A stretch of DNA of 64,000 bases, from NCBI RefSeq assembly GCF_000801105.2, contig NC_079514.1:22856293-22920292 (forward strand). The letters are read 5' to 3'. The DNA is from Raphanus sativus (lineage: Eukaryota > Streptophyta > Magnoliopsida > Brassicales > Brassicaceae). Of the stretch, positions 10,190 through 21,419 are shown piece by piece. Below the pieces are notes generated by a model, which worked only from the letters and a program-made list of their open reading frames with translations, had not been told where the DNA came from and ran no database searches. Positions within the stretch are counted from its first letter, which is position 1; each line of letters starts with the position of its first letter. A program made the translations under genes and the position numbers.

Positions 10190-10830
10190 CGCTATAGCCA
10201 CCGAGCTCACCAGACCCGTCTCGGCGAGGGCTTCGATTTGATATCTTGATTGTTTTCTGGGTCCTCACGGTTTGAGAGAACTGCCTCTTTGAAGTTGCAA
10301 GGCAGATTCCTTAAAATCTTGTTTTAAGACAACGATTCTTTAAAACAACGATTTCTTAATCAACGATTTAAGAAATTCAAATCAACGACTTAAGAAATCA
10401 ACGATTTCTTAATCAACGACTTAAGAAATCAACGATTTCTTAATCAATGACTTAAGAAATTAACGATTTCTTAATCAACGACTTAGGAAATCAACGATTT
10501 CTTAATCAACAACTTAAGAAATCAACGATTTAGGAAAGTAACGATTTCTTAAATCAACGGAACAATGTTATCAAAGGTCTAAACATCCGCAAACAAACAT
10601 CCAAAGAGCATCGTAGCTTCGCAATGGTTTCGGACGCTTGGACAACGGATCTCAGTCAATGACACAAACCCGATCGCAATGGAGATCGGGTCACGAACAA
10701 GAGCTCGGTTGCTATAGCAAACGGATCACGAGACCACGCTCGGTCGCTATAGCGACAGAGCTGCGGATAGATCTCGGTCGCTATAGCAACCGAGCTACGG
10801 AACAAGTCCGGTCGCTATAGCGATCGAGCA
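10190..10830 (+). repeat. LTR cluster of GCTATAGC palindromes
   Basis: Cores at 10191, then 10711, 10746, 10780 and 10814, the last four 34-35 bp apart. Decayed arms are visible (GGTTGCTATAGCAAAC). Confidence 0.8.
10320..10560 (+). repeat. Array of AAGAAATC-AAC-GATTTCTT hairpin units
   Basis: About seven units of about 30 bp alternating CAACGACTTAAG and AAATCAACGATTTCTT. Each unit can fold AAGAAATC against GATTTCTT around a 3-nt loop. Confidence 0.75.
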
Positions 10831-11276
10831 TTCGTACATCGACTATTTTCCGAAACGTCCGAAGTCTTCTGAAACGACGATACGACATAAAACTATGCAT
10901 TCTCGAGTATCCGTATAGCTATTCTCCGCAACCCACGACTAACCATTTCTTGATCTCTCGATCAAATGGAATCGTCCGTTCGGTTTACGATAAAACCACG
11001 GAAACTTAACCTTATCGAAAAAATCGTAAAAAACATCTCGAATTAAAAAGACGGCCCAAAGGGTCCTAAACTTGATTCGAGGCCCACTTACGATTTCTTA
11101 AAAAACCCATAAACCTTATGACGGTTTATGCTTGGAGGATAAGCATCAGTTTCCGCGGATAAATGAAAACTTTCCGCAGATAATCATGAAGATCGGAAAA
11201 AATGGAATATTCCTATTTTTCGACTATGACGGCTTAAGGGCAAAAGGGGGAAGCGTAAACCGACCTTGGAGGGAGT

Positions 11277-11284
11277 ATATAAGG
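11277..11284 (+). promoter_or_regulatory. TATA box of full-length Tat LTR
   Basis: TATATAAG in the same context as 7731. Confidence 0.6.
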
Positions 11285-11661
11285 AGCTCTAGGCGAGAGG
11301 CATAGAGGCATCACTTTTTTCAGAGCAACTTAGCACTTAGAGCATTTTAGGCAACTTTCCGTTTTTGTTTTTCGAGCTGCGACTCAATTAGGTTTAGCCA
11401 CCTTCGGGTATTAGAACTAGGATCTAGCCGACAGCTCTCGTAGCCGAAGCACGTTATCCTTGTTGTTGTTACGCTTATACGCAGATTCGGAATAAAATCC
11501 TTCTTGCTCTCTTTTACGATTTTTATTTTATTTCTCGTTATTGTCGTGTTCTGATTGCTTGACGTGTGGTTTCTCAGAAATCTGGGACCTTTGGGAAATT
11601 AGGGTTTCCCTACTTTCCTAAAATATACGAAATATTGACGGTGCGAATTTCGGTTCCCACA

Positions 11662-12122
11662 TCTGGGCCTATCGGACAACCCCGAAGACGGCTACCTAGG
11701 AGACTCCCTTCTCCCTTGTCTATGGTGCTGAAGCGGTGATACCCACAGAAGTGCACGTAAGGACCACTGTCTCTGAATTCCTCTCCCAGGAGGAGAACAA
11801 CGAGATAATGTCCCTGAGTCAAGACCTACTCGATGAAAAGAGGGAGGCGGCCCGCCTTAGAAATACGTCCTACCAGTTGAAAGTAGCCAAGTGCTACAAC
11901 AAAAATGTCAGATCCAGAACCTTCCAGAAAGGGGATTGGGTCCTAAGGCGAGTCTGTGACCACACAAGGGACAAATCAGCCGGAAAACTCGCTCCTGGAT
12001 GTGAAGGTCCCTATAAGGTAATAGAGGTGCAAGGGGCAGGAGCTTATAAGCTGGAAGACAACGACGGTAAGGTCCAACCCAACTGCTGGAATGCCTTGCA
12101 CCTCAAATTCTATCACTTCTAA
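11662..12122 (+). pseudogene. Tat integrase C-terminal fragment
   Basis: The frame reads through LVYGAEAVIPTEV, the segment that follows the catalytic core in Tat-lineage integrases, then a Glu/Arg-rich helix, then KGDWVLRRV and a GPYKVIEVQGAGAYKL motif, the GPY/F module that binds nucleic acid at the C-terminus of Ty3/gypsy integrases. It ends at TAA 12120-12122 after LKFYHF. Everything upstream (RT, RNase H, integrase core) is missing because an LTR end abuts it at 11661. The open part has no stop over more than 110 codons, so truncation is more recent than decay. It is a pol relic, not an expressed gene. Confidence 0.75.
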
Positions 12123-12830
12123 AGTAAGGTCCCCGGATCAAGCTTTATATACTACTACTATTATTATGGTATATTTAAGTACACTGGTTTCCTACTCCTA
12201 TGTATACGATAACGTCTCCGGACTAAGCTTATAAAATACATTATTAGTTACGGCTAAAGGGGTTATAGGAACTCCAATGTACTTAAAGGGGCATACTAGC
12301 TAGGTCAGGTCCTAAGGGATCTTAGATCTCAGCAAACCTTATGTATACTAGTGAGACTACTCACATGGGTGTACGACGTATAAGGAACGGGTCTGATCAA
12401 CCCTATTACATTGTCTGCACCTCGGGCCCTGTGTAAAGGCTATAAGTCCAAAAGTTACGTGGGGACCACCGAGCTAAATACACGCAGGGGGCATGACGTA
12501 CACTGCAAAGTACTGCAATCAGATGCTGACGGCTGATATGTAGGGAGCAAATGTGCGAAAATACCGGTTAGCACCAAAATTTAATACTTATCCAGACGTG
12601 GAAAGTAGTGTGTCTGGTGTGAAGTCGCTCCGCGGGGCAGGCCCACGCCAGACCACAGCAAGTCTGAGCGTGACCTTTTCTGCAAAAAGGTAGAGTGCAG
12701 CATTGAGATTCACGAGAGTGGCCTATACCTCCGGGTGGCAGAGTGCGGTTTCCCAATAACAGATCGGTAGTGGTTTCCCCATGGGGAGCAGAATACGATC
12801 AGAAACCTCCCATAACGCATACGGCCTCAG
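12123..12830 (+). mobile_element. 3' untranslated region of a Tat element
   Basis: About 700 bp after the pol stop with no credible ORF. Its place between pol end and minisatellite fits the long 3' UTR of Tat elements. Confidence 0.5.
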
Positions 12831-13220
12831 TGTCTTTGACAAACCTCAGGGTTCAGTACAGCCTCATGTTCTATAAAAGAGCCTCAGGGTTCAATACAGC
12901 CTTCAGTTCTGTAAGGAATCCCCGGATTCAAGATCACCTAAGGGTTGATCAAGGGCCTCCAGGTCTAACTGATCTTTGGATCTGATAAGAACCTCAGGGT
13001 TCATGGATCTTCGAATCCAAATACCAACCATCGGGTTTGCCAAGAACCTCGGGGTTCAAAAGCATCAACCTCCGGGTTCGAGGTATCCATAGGGTTTAAT
13101 CACGGTCCCCGGATCTAAGGATTAAACCCCAACACTCAGAAACCTCGGGGTTCAATGAGCAAACCTTTGGTTTCAATAAAACGGCCTTCGGGCCTAGGTA
13201 AGGGACCTCAGGGTTCAAGG
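12831..13220 (+). repeat. Degenerate minisatellite, core ACCTCRGGGTTCA
   Basis: Roughly ten imperfect copies of AACCTCAGGGTTCA (near 12841, 12881, 12991, 13044, 13143, 13206 and variants with CCCCGGATTCA) spaced 25-60 bp. Tandem repeats in the 3' UTR are a known trait of the Tat/Ogre lineage. Confidence 0.7.
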
Positions 13221-13612
13221 TGTGGGAACCGAAATTCGCACCGTCAATATTTCGTATATTTTAGGAAAGTAGGAAAACCCTAATTTCCTAGAGGTCCCGG
13301 ATTTCTGAGAAACCACACGTCAAGCAATCAGAACACGACAATAACGGAAAATAAAAATAAAAATCGTAAAAGAGAGCAAGAAGGATTTTATTCCGAATCT
13401 GCGTATAAGCGTAAAAACAACAAGGAAAAGTGCTTCGGCTACGAGAGATGTCGGCGAGATCCTAGTTCTAATACCCGAAGGTGGCTAAACCTAGTTGAGT
13501 CGCAGCTCGAAAAACATAAACGGAAAGTTGCCTAGATTGCTCTAAGTGCTAAGTTGCAAACGTGATCCCTCTATGCCTCTCGCCTTGAACTCCTTATATA
13601 CTCCGTCCAAGG
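13221..13612 (-). repeat. Inverted Tat LTR, left part, interrupted by Athila-1
   Basis: Begins TGTGGGAACCGAAATTCG, the complement of the LTR end at 11661, and is collinear with it up to CCAAGG at 13612, the left target duplication. It resumes at 22711. Confidence 0.85.
13608..13612. repeat. Left target-site duplication of Athila-1
   Basis: CAAGG, repeated exactly at 22711-22715, immediately outside both LTRs. Confidence 0.92.
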
Positions 13613-14965
13613 TGATATACCATGGATTTTACCCGTTTTTAACCATGGTATACTAGTATTTTATTATTTATTTAATCTGTTTTCTAGCCTGTTAGGTATG
13701 TTTTCAGGTTCAGGAGCATTTCGTGAGAAAGTGATGTTTTTGGAGCATTTTGGAGTACAAGAGATGATATACCCGAGTTGACCATTCAAGACCAAGTCGG
13801 AAGTCAACATTGCGATTATAATCTATCAATACTCATCCAGAGTTGTCGATCGATGTAGCTGAGAAGATCCGCGTACTAGAAGATTATAATCGATCGATAC
13901 ACATCAGTGTTGTCGATCGATATCGAGGACGAAATGGTTTAGCCGACTACTTCACCAAGACTTCACCAAATTACGAGATTGCCCCTGACGAGTTTTTAAC
14001 CTAATGGAAATGCTTAAATATTCCTGCTAAGTGTTTTTTGACGGCAACCTTCGAAAGAAGCAAGCTTTTGACAACTCAAGAGAAAAGCAGAGAGTGTGAG
14101 AGAGAGACTAGAGTTTTATATTGTTTTGAGAGATTGGAGAGATTTCTCATCTCCTTTTGTATTTCTACATATTTCTATCTATGCAATTATTTCATCTATC
14201 CATTGTCATGAATTGCTTAGCTATATCTGAGTAGTCTACTTGTTAGATCTAGGGTTTAAATAGGTTTGTGGGATTAGCCCCAAACTATAATTGCTAAGTT
14301 GTGGTACTCATCAAATGGATTGCACCCTATGCTTGTTCTAGATTAGCTAACTAGAATATATTCACTAGGATCTTTGTTATCTTGAATTATCCATTTGAGC
14401 TAGCTTGTCTCCCGTTGAGAAGAGCGACAGCTCCTCCTTGAGACCTAGTGTTCATTATCGGCTCGTGCCTAGGCATATCTAGAAGCCGTCGATCGATATC
14501 CCGACAGGTGAATCGATCGCCGAGCGAAAGGTGTATCGATCGATATCTCAAAAGGATATCGATCGACTCTTTTTCTGTGTCAACATACGACAGTTGAGGC
14601 CAGAGGTCTAGATTATTTAACCAGTGATACTTCACTTGAGTTAAGCGGCTGAGATCTATAGTATCATGCAAGCAACTTGTTAAAGCATTTATAGAAATTA
14701 TAATCTCCATTCCTGAATAAAAGCCCTATGTCTAGCACTCTTTATCACATTTAAACAACCCATCATATTGTTAGTTAGAGCAACTACCTTGCTCATTTTA
14801 GGAATTGTTACTTTTATTTCCATCATATAAACCAACTTCACCTAGGATTCATTAGTAGATTTTATTTAATTGGTTCCCTAGCTCCTCGTGATTTGATCCA
14901 TAAGTACTACAGCTGTACCTCTTATTTGAGAGAGTAAGCTCTACTGGGTAATTTGAGCACTATCA
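13613..14965 (+). repeat. 5' LTR of Athila-1 (1,353 bp)
   Basis: TGATATACCATGG to GAGCACTATCA. TCGATCGA at 13846, 13890, 13913, 14489, 14536 and 14559, with a one-base variant at 14513. The 3' LTR is shorter (1,291 bp) mainly through a rearrangement around 22017-22043. Confidence 0.9.
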
Positions 14966-14969
14966 AATT

Positions 14970-14984
14970 TGGCGCCGTTGCCGG
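14970..14984 (+). other. Primer-binding site of Athila-1
   Basis: TGGCGCCGTTGCCGG four bases after the LTR, the site characteristic of Athila elements (reported as tRNA-Asp type). Confidence 0.85.
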
Positions 14985-15081
14985 AGAGCTTTGATCGCCA
15001 TTAGATTTAATCTTATTAATCTTAGATTTCCCTTCTTTTTACCCCTTTTCTGATTAAATTTTTTCTTGTCTTTTCAGGTAC

Positions 15082-16500
15082 ATGCCCAGCAGTACCAGAA
15101 GCAACAGGGGAAATCAACTATTATTCTCAGAAGATCCTGCACATTTGGAATGCTCAATCCGCAAAGACCTACGCTCCGCATCGATCGACAGAACTGCAGT
15201 ACTGTCGACTGATACTCACGTTCAACCGTCGACCGACACTCAGACAGCACCGTCGACTGATACCGTTCGCCGATCCACATCGTTCGATACTACTCACCGT
15301 ACATCGATCGACACTACTCAGCGAAGCATGGTCGCGATTGTTATCCTCAGGAGGGCGAGAATGAAAACCTGTATGAGCAAGATGGTCATCTGAGTAATGC
15401 AACAGGTCAGAAGCTAGATGCACAGGGAAACATAATCCATGAGCTTGAAGCTGAGGCTACAGGAGAAGCTCAAACACGATCGTTGGCAGTCTACAATCGT
15501 CCAGACGAGTACTACACCAACAGATCAGCTATTCGACTTCCAGAGATTCAGAAGCCGAACTTCGAGCTCAAGCCTCAGTACTACTCTCTCGTGTCTCAGA
15601 TACCTTATTCTGGGCTATCACACGAGCATCCTATGGACCATCTGGAGAGGTTCGAGGATCTTATCGCTGCTATTCGTATGGATGGAGTCCCTGAGGACTA
15701 CCTACTCTGCAAGCTCTTTAAATACTCACTGATTGGAGAAGCTTCGCTCTGGCTCAAGCAGCTACCTACATGATCACTAACATCCTGGGCCGACATCAAA
15801 AACGCCTTCCTGCGTAATTTCTTTGATGACGCACACGCTGAAGACTTAAGGAGAAAAATCGCCACCTTCGCGCAAAAGCCTAGTGAGACTTTTAATGACG
15901 CGTGGATCAGATTTAAGTTCTTCCAGCGAGACTGTCCATACCATGGATTCAATGAAGAAACTAGGAATCAACACTGCAGAGGTATCAGATGGCTATTGAT
16001 ACTGCTAGCGAGGGGAACTTCAACACTAGGAATCCAATAGAGGCTGTGAGACTTATTGAGAACCCAACAGCAGCAGCACCAAGAACACTAACTTTGACAA
16101 GAAGAAATTGGTTGCAGCCATCGGAGAAGACCAGATGAATGAAGTCAGAGCCAAGATAGATGCTTTACATGCATTTCTGGGGCAGCCAGTCTGCTCAGCT
16201 GAAGAAGGAGAGGCTAGAGAAGATGATACAGAGGAAGATGTGAACTACATTGAAGGTACTGGATTTCAGAGATATGGAAACCAGAGTGGAAACAGAAACT
16301 TTTTTGGCAGTGGTCAGAAGAGTAACTACAACCAGAGTTCACAGTATCAGAAACCCTTCACCAAAGCCCACCACCACCCACCCAGGAAAGTAAGTTTGAT
16401 GCCATGATTGATAGAGTTCTAGAAGGTCAGCAGAAGCTTACAGTAGACTTCAATGGGAAGATTGACTCTGTCTTCAACAATCTGACCACAAGCTGAATTC
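15082..16500 (+). pseudogene. Athila-1 gag, broken
   Basis: The start ATG at 15082 lies just after TTTTCAGGTAC. An N-terminal segment (15181-15330) is an 8-residue repeat S[IT]DTxxxx, then a retrotransposon Gag domain at about 15500-15960 with HPMDHLERFEDL and EASLWLKQLP, then a Gln/Asn/Gly-rich region with GFQRYGNQSGN near 16260-16350. Lesions: a frame change near 15430-15480, an in-frame TGA at 15771, a deletion near 15955-15990 compared with the copy at 41441-41989, and further frame changes after 16100. Gag would form the particle that packages element RNA. Homology to Athila Gag rests on recognised motifs and on matching copy 2. Confidence 0.75.
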
Positions 16501-18255
16501 ACGGCTTCTCATCCATACCCACCCACCCACACCTACGAAGATATCGATCGACGAGACGAGCCACTTATCGATCGACACAAAGACGAGAAACGTATCGATC
16601 AACCCTAATCTCCACCTATCGATCGACACGCACCTCTCACATACCGAGTGCAACTACCATCGATAGACAGCAACCAAATCAATGCATTCAGACCCACACC
16701 GAAACCACAAGCTAACCCTACAGAGATTACTGGTAACCCTTCAAACACTACACCTACATCAGAGGGAACTGAAGAAAGAAGGTTAAGGAGTAGGAAGGAG
16801 AAGATTCCTAAGAACCTTAAGAGGGAAGCTAATGAAAAAGAGATAGATGGTTTCACTAAGAGAGTTATCAGAATCCCACCAGAGAAACCTTTTGAGGAGG
16901 TTTACTTCACAAGCAGATTGTGGATGTTCTTCAGAGAAACAAGGGAGACTGAAAATGACATTAGAAGAAGGTTTGACAATGTCAGAGAAGATATGAGGAA
17001 AATGATTACTTTGCAGAAGAAGAGTGATCCTGGGAAGTTTGCAATACCTTGTGTAGTACAAGGGATTGAATTTCCTCATGCACTATGTGACACTGGTTCA
17101 TCAGTCAGCATCTTACCAAAGGTTATGGCAGACCATCTGGGCCTGCAAGTAGAGCCTTCACTAGAGATCTTTACATTCGTGGATTACACTCAGAAAAACT
17201 CTGGAGGCATCATCGGAGACCTGGAAGTACATATTGGTAATGCTATCGTCCCTGTGGATTTTCATGTCCTAGACATCAAGCTAAATTGGAACTCTTCCCT
17301 CTTACTTGGAAGAGCATTTATGGCTACAGTAGGAGCCATATGTGACATGAACACCAACAGGATGTGCTTGACTCTGATAGATCCAGATGTCCACTACGAC
17401 CCTGTCAAGCTTGGGAAACCACCAGCCAAATCAGTGGTAAAAGATGATGATCCTGGTATCATTGCAGTTTGTCATTGTGAAGTCGAGTACGAGACAGAGT
17501 ACTCGGGATCGATCGACAGCACCTTAACATCATCGATCGACATCAGCAAGTCAGAGGAGATCGACAACAAACATCGATCATCGATCGACAGAGACCCACC
17601 AGATGATGAACTCGATCTACCAGATCATTGCTACCCAAATTTCGCCATCCCACCCAGCCGAAAGGAAGATGATTACTCAGTAAGGAGTTGGGCAGATAGC
17701 GGATTTCATGAGAGTTTTGCAGTAGACACAGCCACCTCTTCCCACAGTGGAGACCACATTGAAGAACATGATGCAGACTACTGGGAAGAGAGAGCTTGGG
17801 AAAATTACTTGGAGAATGACAGATTTGCAAATCGATTCCCAAAATCGATCGACATCAAACACCCACCATCGATCGATTACCTACTACTTCCATCAAAACG
17901 ACATCGTCCATCGATCGACATAACCAGTATCACATCGATCGATATTAACCTGAACGACTTGAAGGACAAAATCGGAATTTCACCGATTAGGACAACACAT
18001 GGGTATAAAAGGTTTACAACTACAGACACAAAAATTCAAACCTCTACACCTTCTACCCAGCAGCTTCCAGCATTCAGAAACTTATCAATGGAGGACTGCA
18101 ACACCATGAACAATCGATCCAACCATGCAGCTAGACGTGCACCATCGACCGCCACCACCACATCACCATCGATCGACGCCATCAACAGAGCTCAATCTCG
18201 ATTTCATGAACCTTATGATATCAGGAACGTTTCACTAACACCTGATGAATTTTGA
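16501..18255 (+). pseudogene. Athila-1 protease region and SID-repeat linker
   Basis: A 535-codon frame opens within this region (16648-18255). Its first third is basic. The segment around 17080-17380 is a retroviral-type aspartic protease: active site LCDTGSSVSIL (about 17086-17118), flap-like region and a LLLGRAF block before the second helix. From about 17500 onward the protein is a hydrophilic linker in which SID recurs every eighth residue in places, each encoded by TCGATCGAC. The frame ends at TGA 18253-18255, where copy 2 has AGA, so the stop is a lesion and the protein originally continued into the accessory region. No RT follows. The region before 16648 (16501-16647) also carries three exact TCGATCGA copies. 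Confidence 0.75.
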
Positions 18256-20057
18256 ATTTTCAGGGACACAGATGGCTATGCAAGAGCAATGAATGGAAGA
18301 ATTCTGCACATAACCAGAGAAGACATAGCAGACATCCTCCAAGTTGCTAATGGACCAGAAAACCTGTTCACACAGCAACGTGGCCATCCAGACATCCTAG
18401 CTCACGTCCAGGACAACCACCACGTCACCACAAGGGAGGATACAGTTCCTCATACCTTCGGTCAACCCAGGAGTTCACCATCGATCGACATCGTTTCATC
18501 ACCATCGATCGACGGCGGATATCCCGGATCGATCGACATGCCAAGAGTCAGATCGCCCGACAGACGATTGGAGTTTGGACGACGTGCCTTCAATGCTGAT
18601 GGATCCAGGAGATTCAAATGGGAAGCAAATGATGAATATGGTGTCTACAGAGATGAGTTTGGCTATGCTAGAGGAGTTGATGGTGAAATCATCCATGTTA
18701 CCTAGGAGCAAATAAGGAGAATTCTGGAGAGAGCATCACTTTTTCACAGAGGTTGCTTACGCCTTCCAGTACACACACGCCCTTACCATGCATACAGCCA
18801 CCACCAGTACCCTACAATAGAGAGGAGATAGATGATATGGTGACTGATGTATGGAGAGCTCAGGCACACCTTGAGGCAAACATGCATACATTGGTGGAAG
18901 ACACTTTCCAGCCTTTGGATGTCAGTTACAAGGATTTCCAAAATGATATGGCTGAGATAAGAGTGGAGCTTGGAAACATATTAACCATGCTTGAGAAGGA
19001 GGCTACGCCACCAATATCGACCGACAGAGTACCCGTACCATCGATCGACATCGGCAAGACTACATCCAAGGACCGACCAGAATGTTCATCACCTAAGAAA
19101 GATGAATGCGAGATCGCTTATATCAATACACGGATTGGAGACGTCTACAACCCTCTCAACAACAACGTCGAATGGTTAAGCAAGATGATCGATCTTCTAC
19201 AGAAAGAGCTAGCATCAACTCGCAAGAAAGATCAAGCTAGGAATGCTACTTTTCCATCAATCGACACACTGAATTCACTGGAAGATAGGATGAAAGCATA
19301 CGAGCAAAAGCATGAACAATTCAGCACACCTATCCTGCGATACCAGGACACATTGTCACAGCAGATGATCAAGCTACAACAAGACATGAGCATAGTTCAA
19401 GATCATCTTGGTCTTCGTGACAGAAACGCAACATCGATCGACAGGCCTAGACCAGTATCGATCGACATCGAACCACCACCAGCGAAGAGAACATGCACTA
19501 CAGCAGAAGTTGATGAAATCAAACATGAGCTGTACGAGGCTATGGATGCCATGGAAAGGAGACTCAACGGGACCTGTGATACCATTGACGACACTGTTAA
19601 CGAACGAGTAAACAACCTATGCAGAACCACTCGCCAAATGAAAGGCGCTATACGTGCTTTGCAGTACCAAGGACAACGCTCAGCATCGCTCGACACAGTT
19701 GATACTGAGTCGACCGACAAAACTCTCAGCGAAACGACCGACGCACATTTAGTAGCGTCGATCGACACCAAGTCCTTAGCAGACCGAGATCAGTTTATTC
19801 ATGACAAGATCGATGCATTACAGAGCGAGCTGAAGGAATTGTCCGTATATACCTACCAGACCATCGACAGGAAGGTTGGCAACATCGAATTCATTGAAAA
19901 TTCTGTGAGGAAGCTTCAAGATACAGTCCTCAAGATAGATAAGAAACAACTAAGGTCAGATGATGCCACAAGAAGCTTCGGTGCCACATGGTTCAACAGT
20001 AGGAGACACAAGATTGACGATTGCTGCCCAGTAATCAGCAGTTTCTGCACCCCATGA
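18256..20057 (+). pseudogene. Athila-1 accessory region: duplicated motif plus coiled coil
   Basis: Continues the protease frame. Two related modules of about 37 residues (18235-18350 and 18590-18740) share the pattern G-x-A-R-x-x-[DN]-G-x-[IV]-[LI]-x-[VI]-T, followed by an I..IL..A helix. A frame change near 18705-18753 separates them from the C-terminal part (18753-20057), predicted coiled coil with regularly spaced Leu/Ile/Met, ending at TGA 20055-20057. Several SID motifs lie between the helices. No signal peptide, membrane segment, YxDD or DDE is present, so it is neither env-like nor a polymerase. Copy 2 keeps this region open over 686 codons. Function unknown; a structural or nucleic-acid-binding extension of Gag is possible. 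Confidence 0.65.
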
Positions 20058-20104
20058 GTCACTCACCTACCACAGTCAAGCTAAATGACTATAACAAAGC
20101 GCTG

Positions 20105-20122
20105 AGTGGGAGGCAACCCGCT
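20105..20122 (+). other. Conserved stem-loop AGTGGG-AGGCAA-CCCGCT
   Basis: Six-base stem (one G-T pair) around loop AGGCAA, 48 bases after the accessory stop. Same structure at 29720-29737 (copy 2) and 61767-61784 (a different Athila family). Confidence 0.6.
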
Positions 20123-20392
20123 ATTAGGTTTTCTTTTATTTTCCTTTATTTTATTATTTTTCATTTTTGCTTTATTTTTCGGATCTATTTTGTAGTTTTT
20201 ATTAGATCCAAGAGAATGATGATTCCGTCGACCGACATTTACCATTCATATCGCTCAACACCACACGACCATTACTAACGATCGACGTATACCACTACGA
20301 ATCGATCGACACCTTGTCGATCAGGTTTATTCATTCTAACTTGTTATATTTATTAATTATGATTTATTTTCTTTACCTCACCACCGGCTGTG

Positions 20393-20434
20393 TTACACTT
20401 GGACAGTGTAATTTAAGTCTGGGGGGGGGGAGTT
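20393..20434 (+). other. Hairpin plus internal polypurine-like run
   Basis: TTACACTTGGACAGTGTAA can form a 7-bp stem and is followed by TTAAGTCTGGGGGGGGGG, which resembles the true polypurine tract (AAGTCTGGGGGAGT) 1 kb downstream. Copy 2 keeps both (29409-29447). Confidence 0.55.
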
Positions 20435-21405
20435 TACTAATATGTGTTTTTTATTTTGGTTTTTATTCAAATTGTTTTTCAAAATTATTTTTCGCATAAG
20501 TATTAAATAGGAACATTGATATAAATTTATATTTGATTGTATGACCACTCTTTAGCACCATTTTAGATTACTGATTGAAGATAGTATTGAAGATGCTAAA
20601 GTGGATCAACCTGTCATCTATATTCACTAGCTAAGATTGTTTGAAGGAACCAAAGCTGACCTCCAACACTAATACTGATTTATTTGCTTATCTTGGGGCT
20701 TGGAAATCACTGGATTGGAATCCTCTTACAAGTCTGGAAGGTAAAAATCTGTGTGTTTCTAGTTCTCTTCCTTCTCTCTCTTCAGCGTCTCAAGGTCTAA
20801 GTTTATGTTATAAAAGATTGAAATGATTTCTTGAGAGGCAGAGGGGTAGGAGTGTCTCCTGCGACCCCAGTATTCTAAATCTCAAGGATGATCACACATT
20901 GTGGAAACGAGGGATAGGTAAATTACCAAAGACCCCATTATTCGCTACACTTTGTCAAAAATGTATGAGTTACAATGCAAATGTCAATGAGATGGACTAG
21001 ATGACCTTTGTGGCATCGAAACCTGTTGAAACTAATAAGAGATTCAGAGAAGAGAGATGAGGGGAGAAAGGGATCAGAGAAGACTACATGTGTGTTCAGA
21101 TACTTGTTGGAGTTGAATCCATGTGTCCTTTGATCACTACTCCCAAGGTAAAGCCTGCACTTTTATTTTATATTAAGAAATGAGGTTAGTAGAGGGGAAT
21201 GTCAGATGAGATTTGCTAAGTTGTTGACTAGATGAGTTTGGTTGCTAAGCTAGGATAAGGCATAATGAACTTCTGTGATTAGGATGTTTAGACATGGATT
21301 GCAAACCCATAGAGTGATGACTTCAATATTTTGAATCTTTGAGTTCCTACTGTTTCAAACCTTTTCCAAGGATTACTGTTTTTGCTTGAGGACAAGCAAA
21401 GGAGT

Positions 21406-21419
21406 AAGTCTGGGGGAGT
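21406..21419 (+). other. Polypurine tract of Athila-1
   Basis: AAGTCTGGGGGAGT directly before the 3' LTR, the usual form in Athila elements. Confidence 0.8.

Larger units (their letters stand above)
9691..11661 (+). repeat. Full-length Tat LTR (1,971 bp)
   Basis: Starts TGTTGGGGTC and ends TTCGGTTCCCACA. It contains two AACGATTTCTTAA arrays, five GCTATAGC palindromes and a TATA box about 385 bp from its 3' end. What follows at 11662 is not a primer site but the end of an integrase gene, so the LTR is joined to foreign Tat sequence by recombination or deletion. Confidence 0.8.
20058..21405 (+). mobile_element. Athila-1 3' untranslated region
   Basis: About 1.35 kb without a supported gene. 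It holds the AGTGGG hairpin (20105-20122), a last group of TCGATCGA-like motifs (20228-20324), a second hairpin with a G-run (20393-20434) and a long stretch collinear with 28434-29700 of copy 2. Confidence 0.65.

Noticed and set aside
18256..20057. Envelope gene in Athila-1
   Set aside because: Athila elements may carry env-like ORFs, but this protein has no signal peptide or hydrophobic membrane segment.
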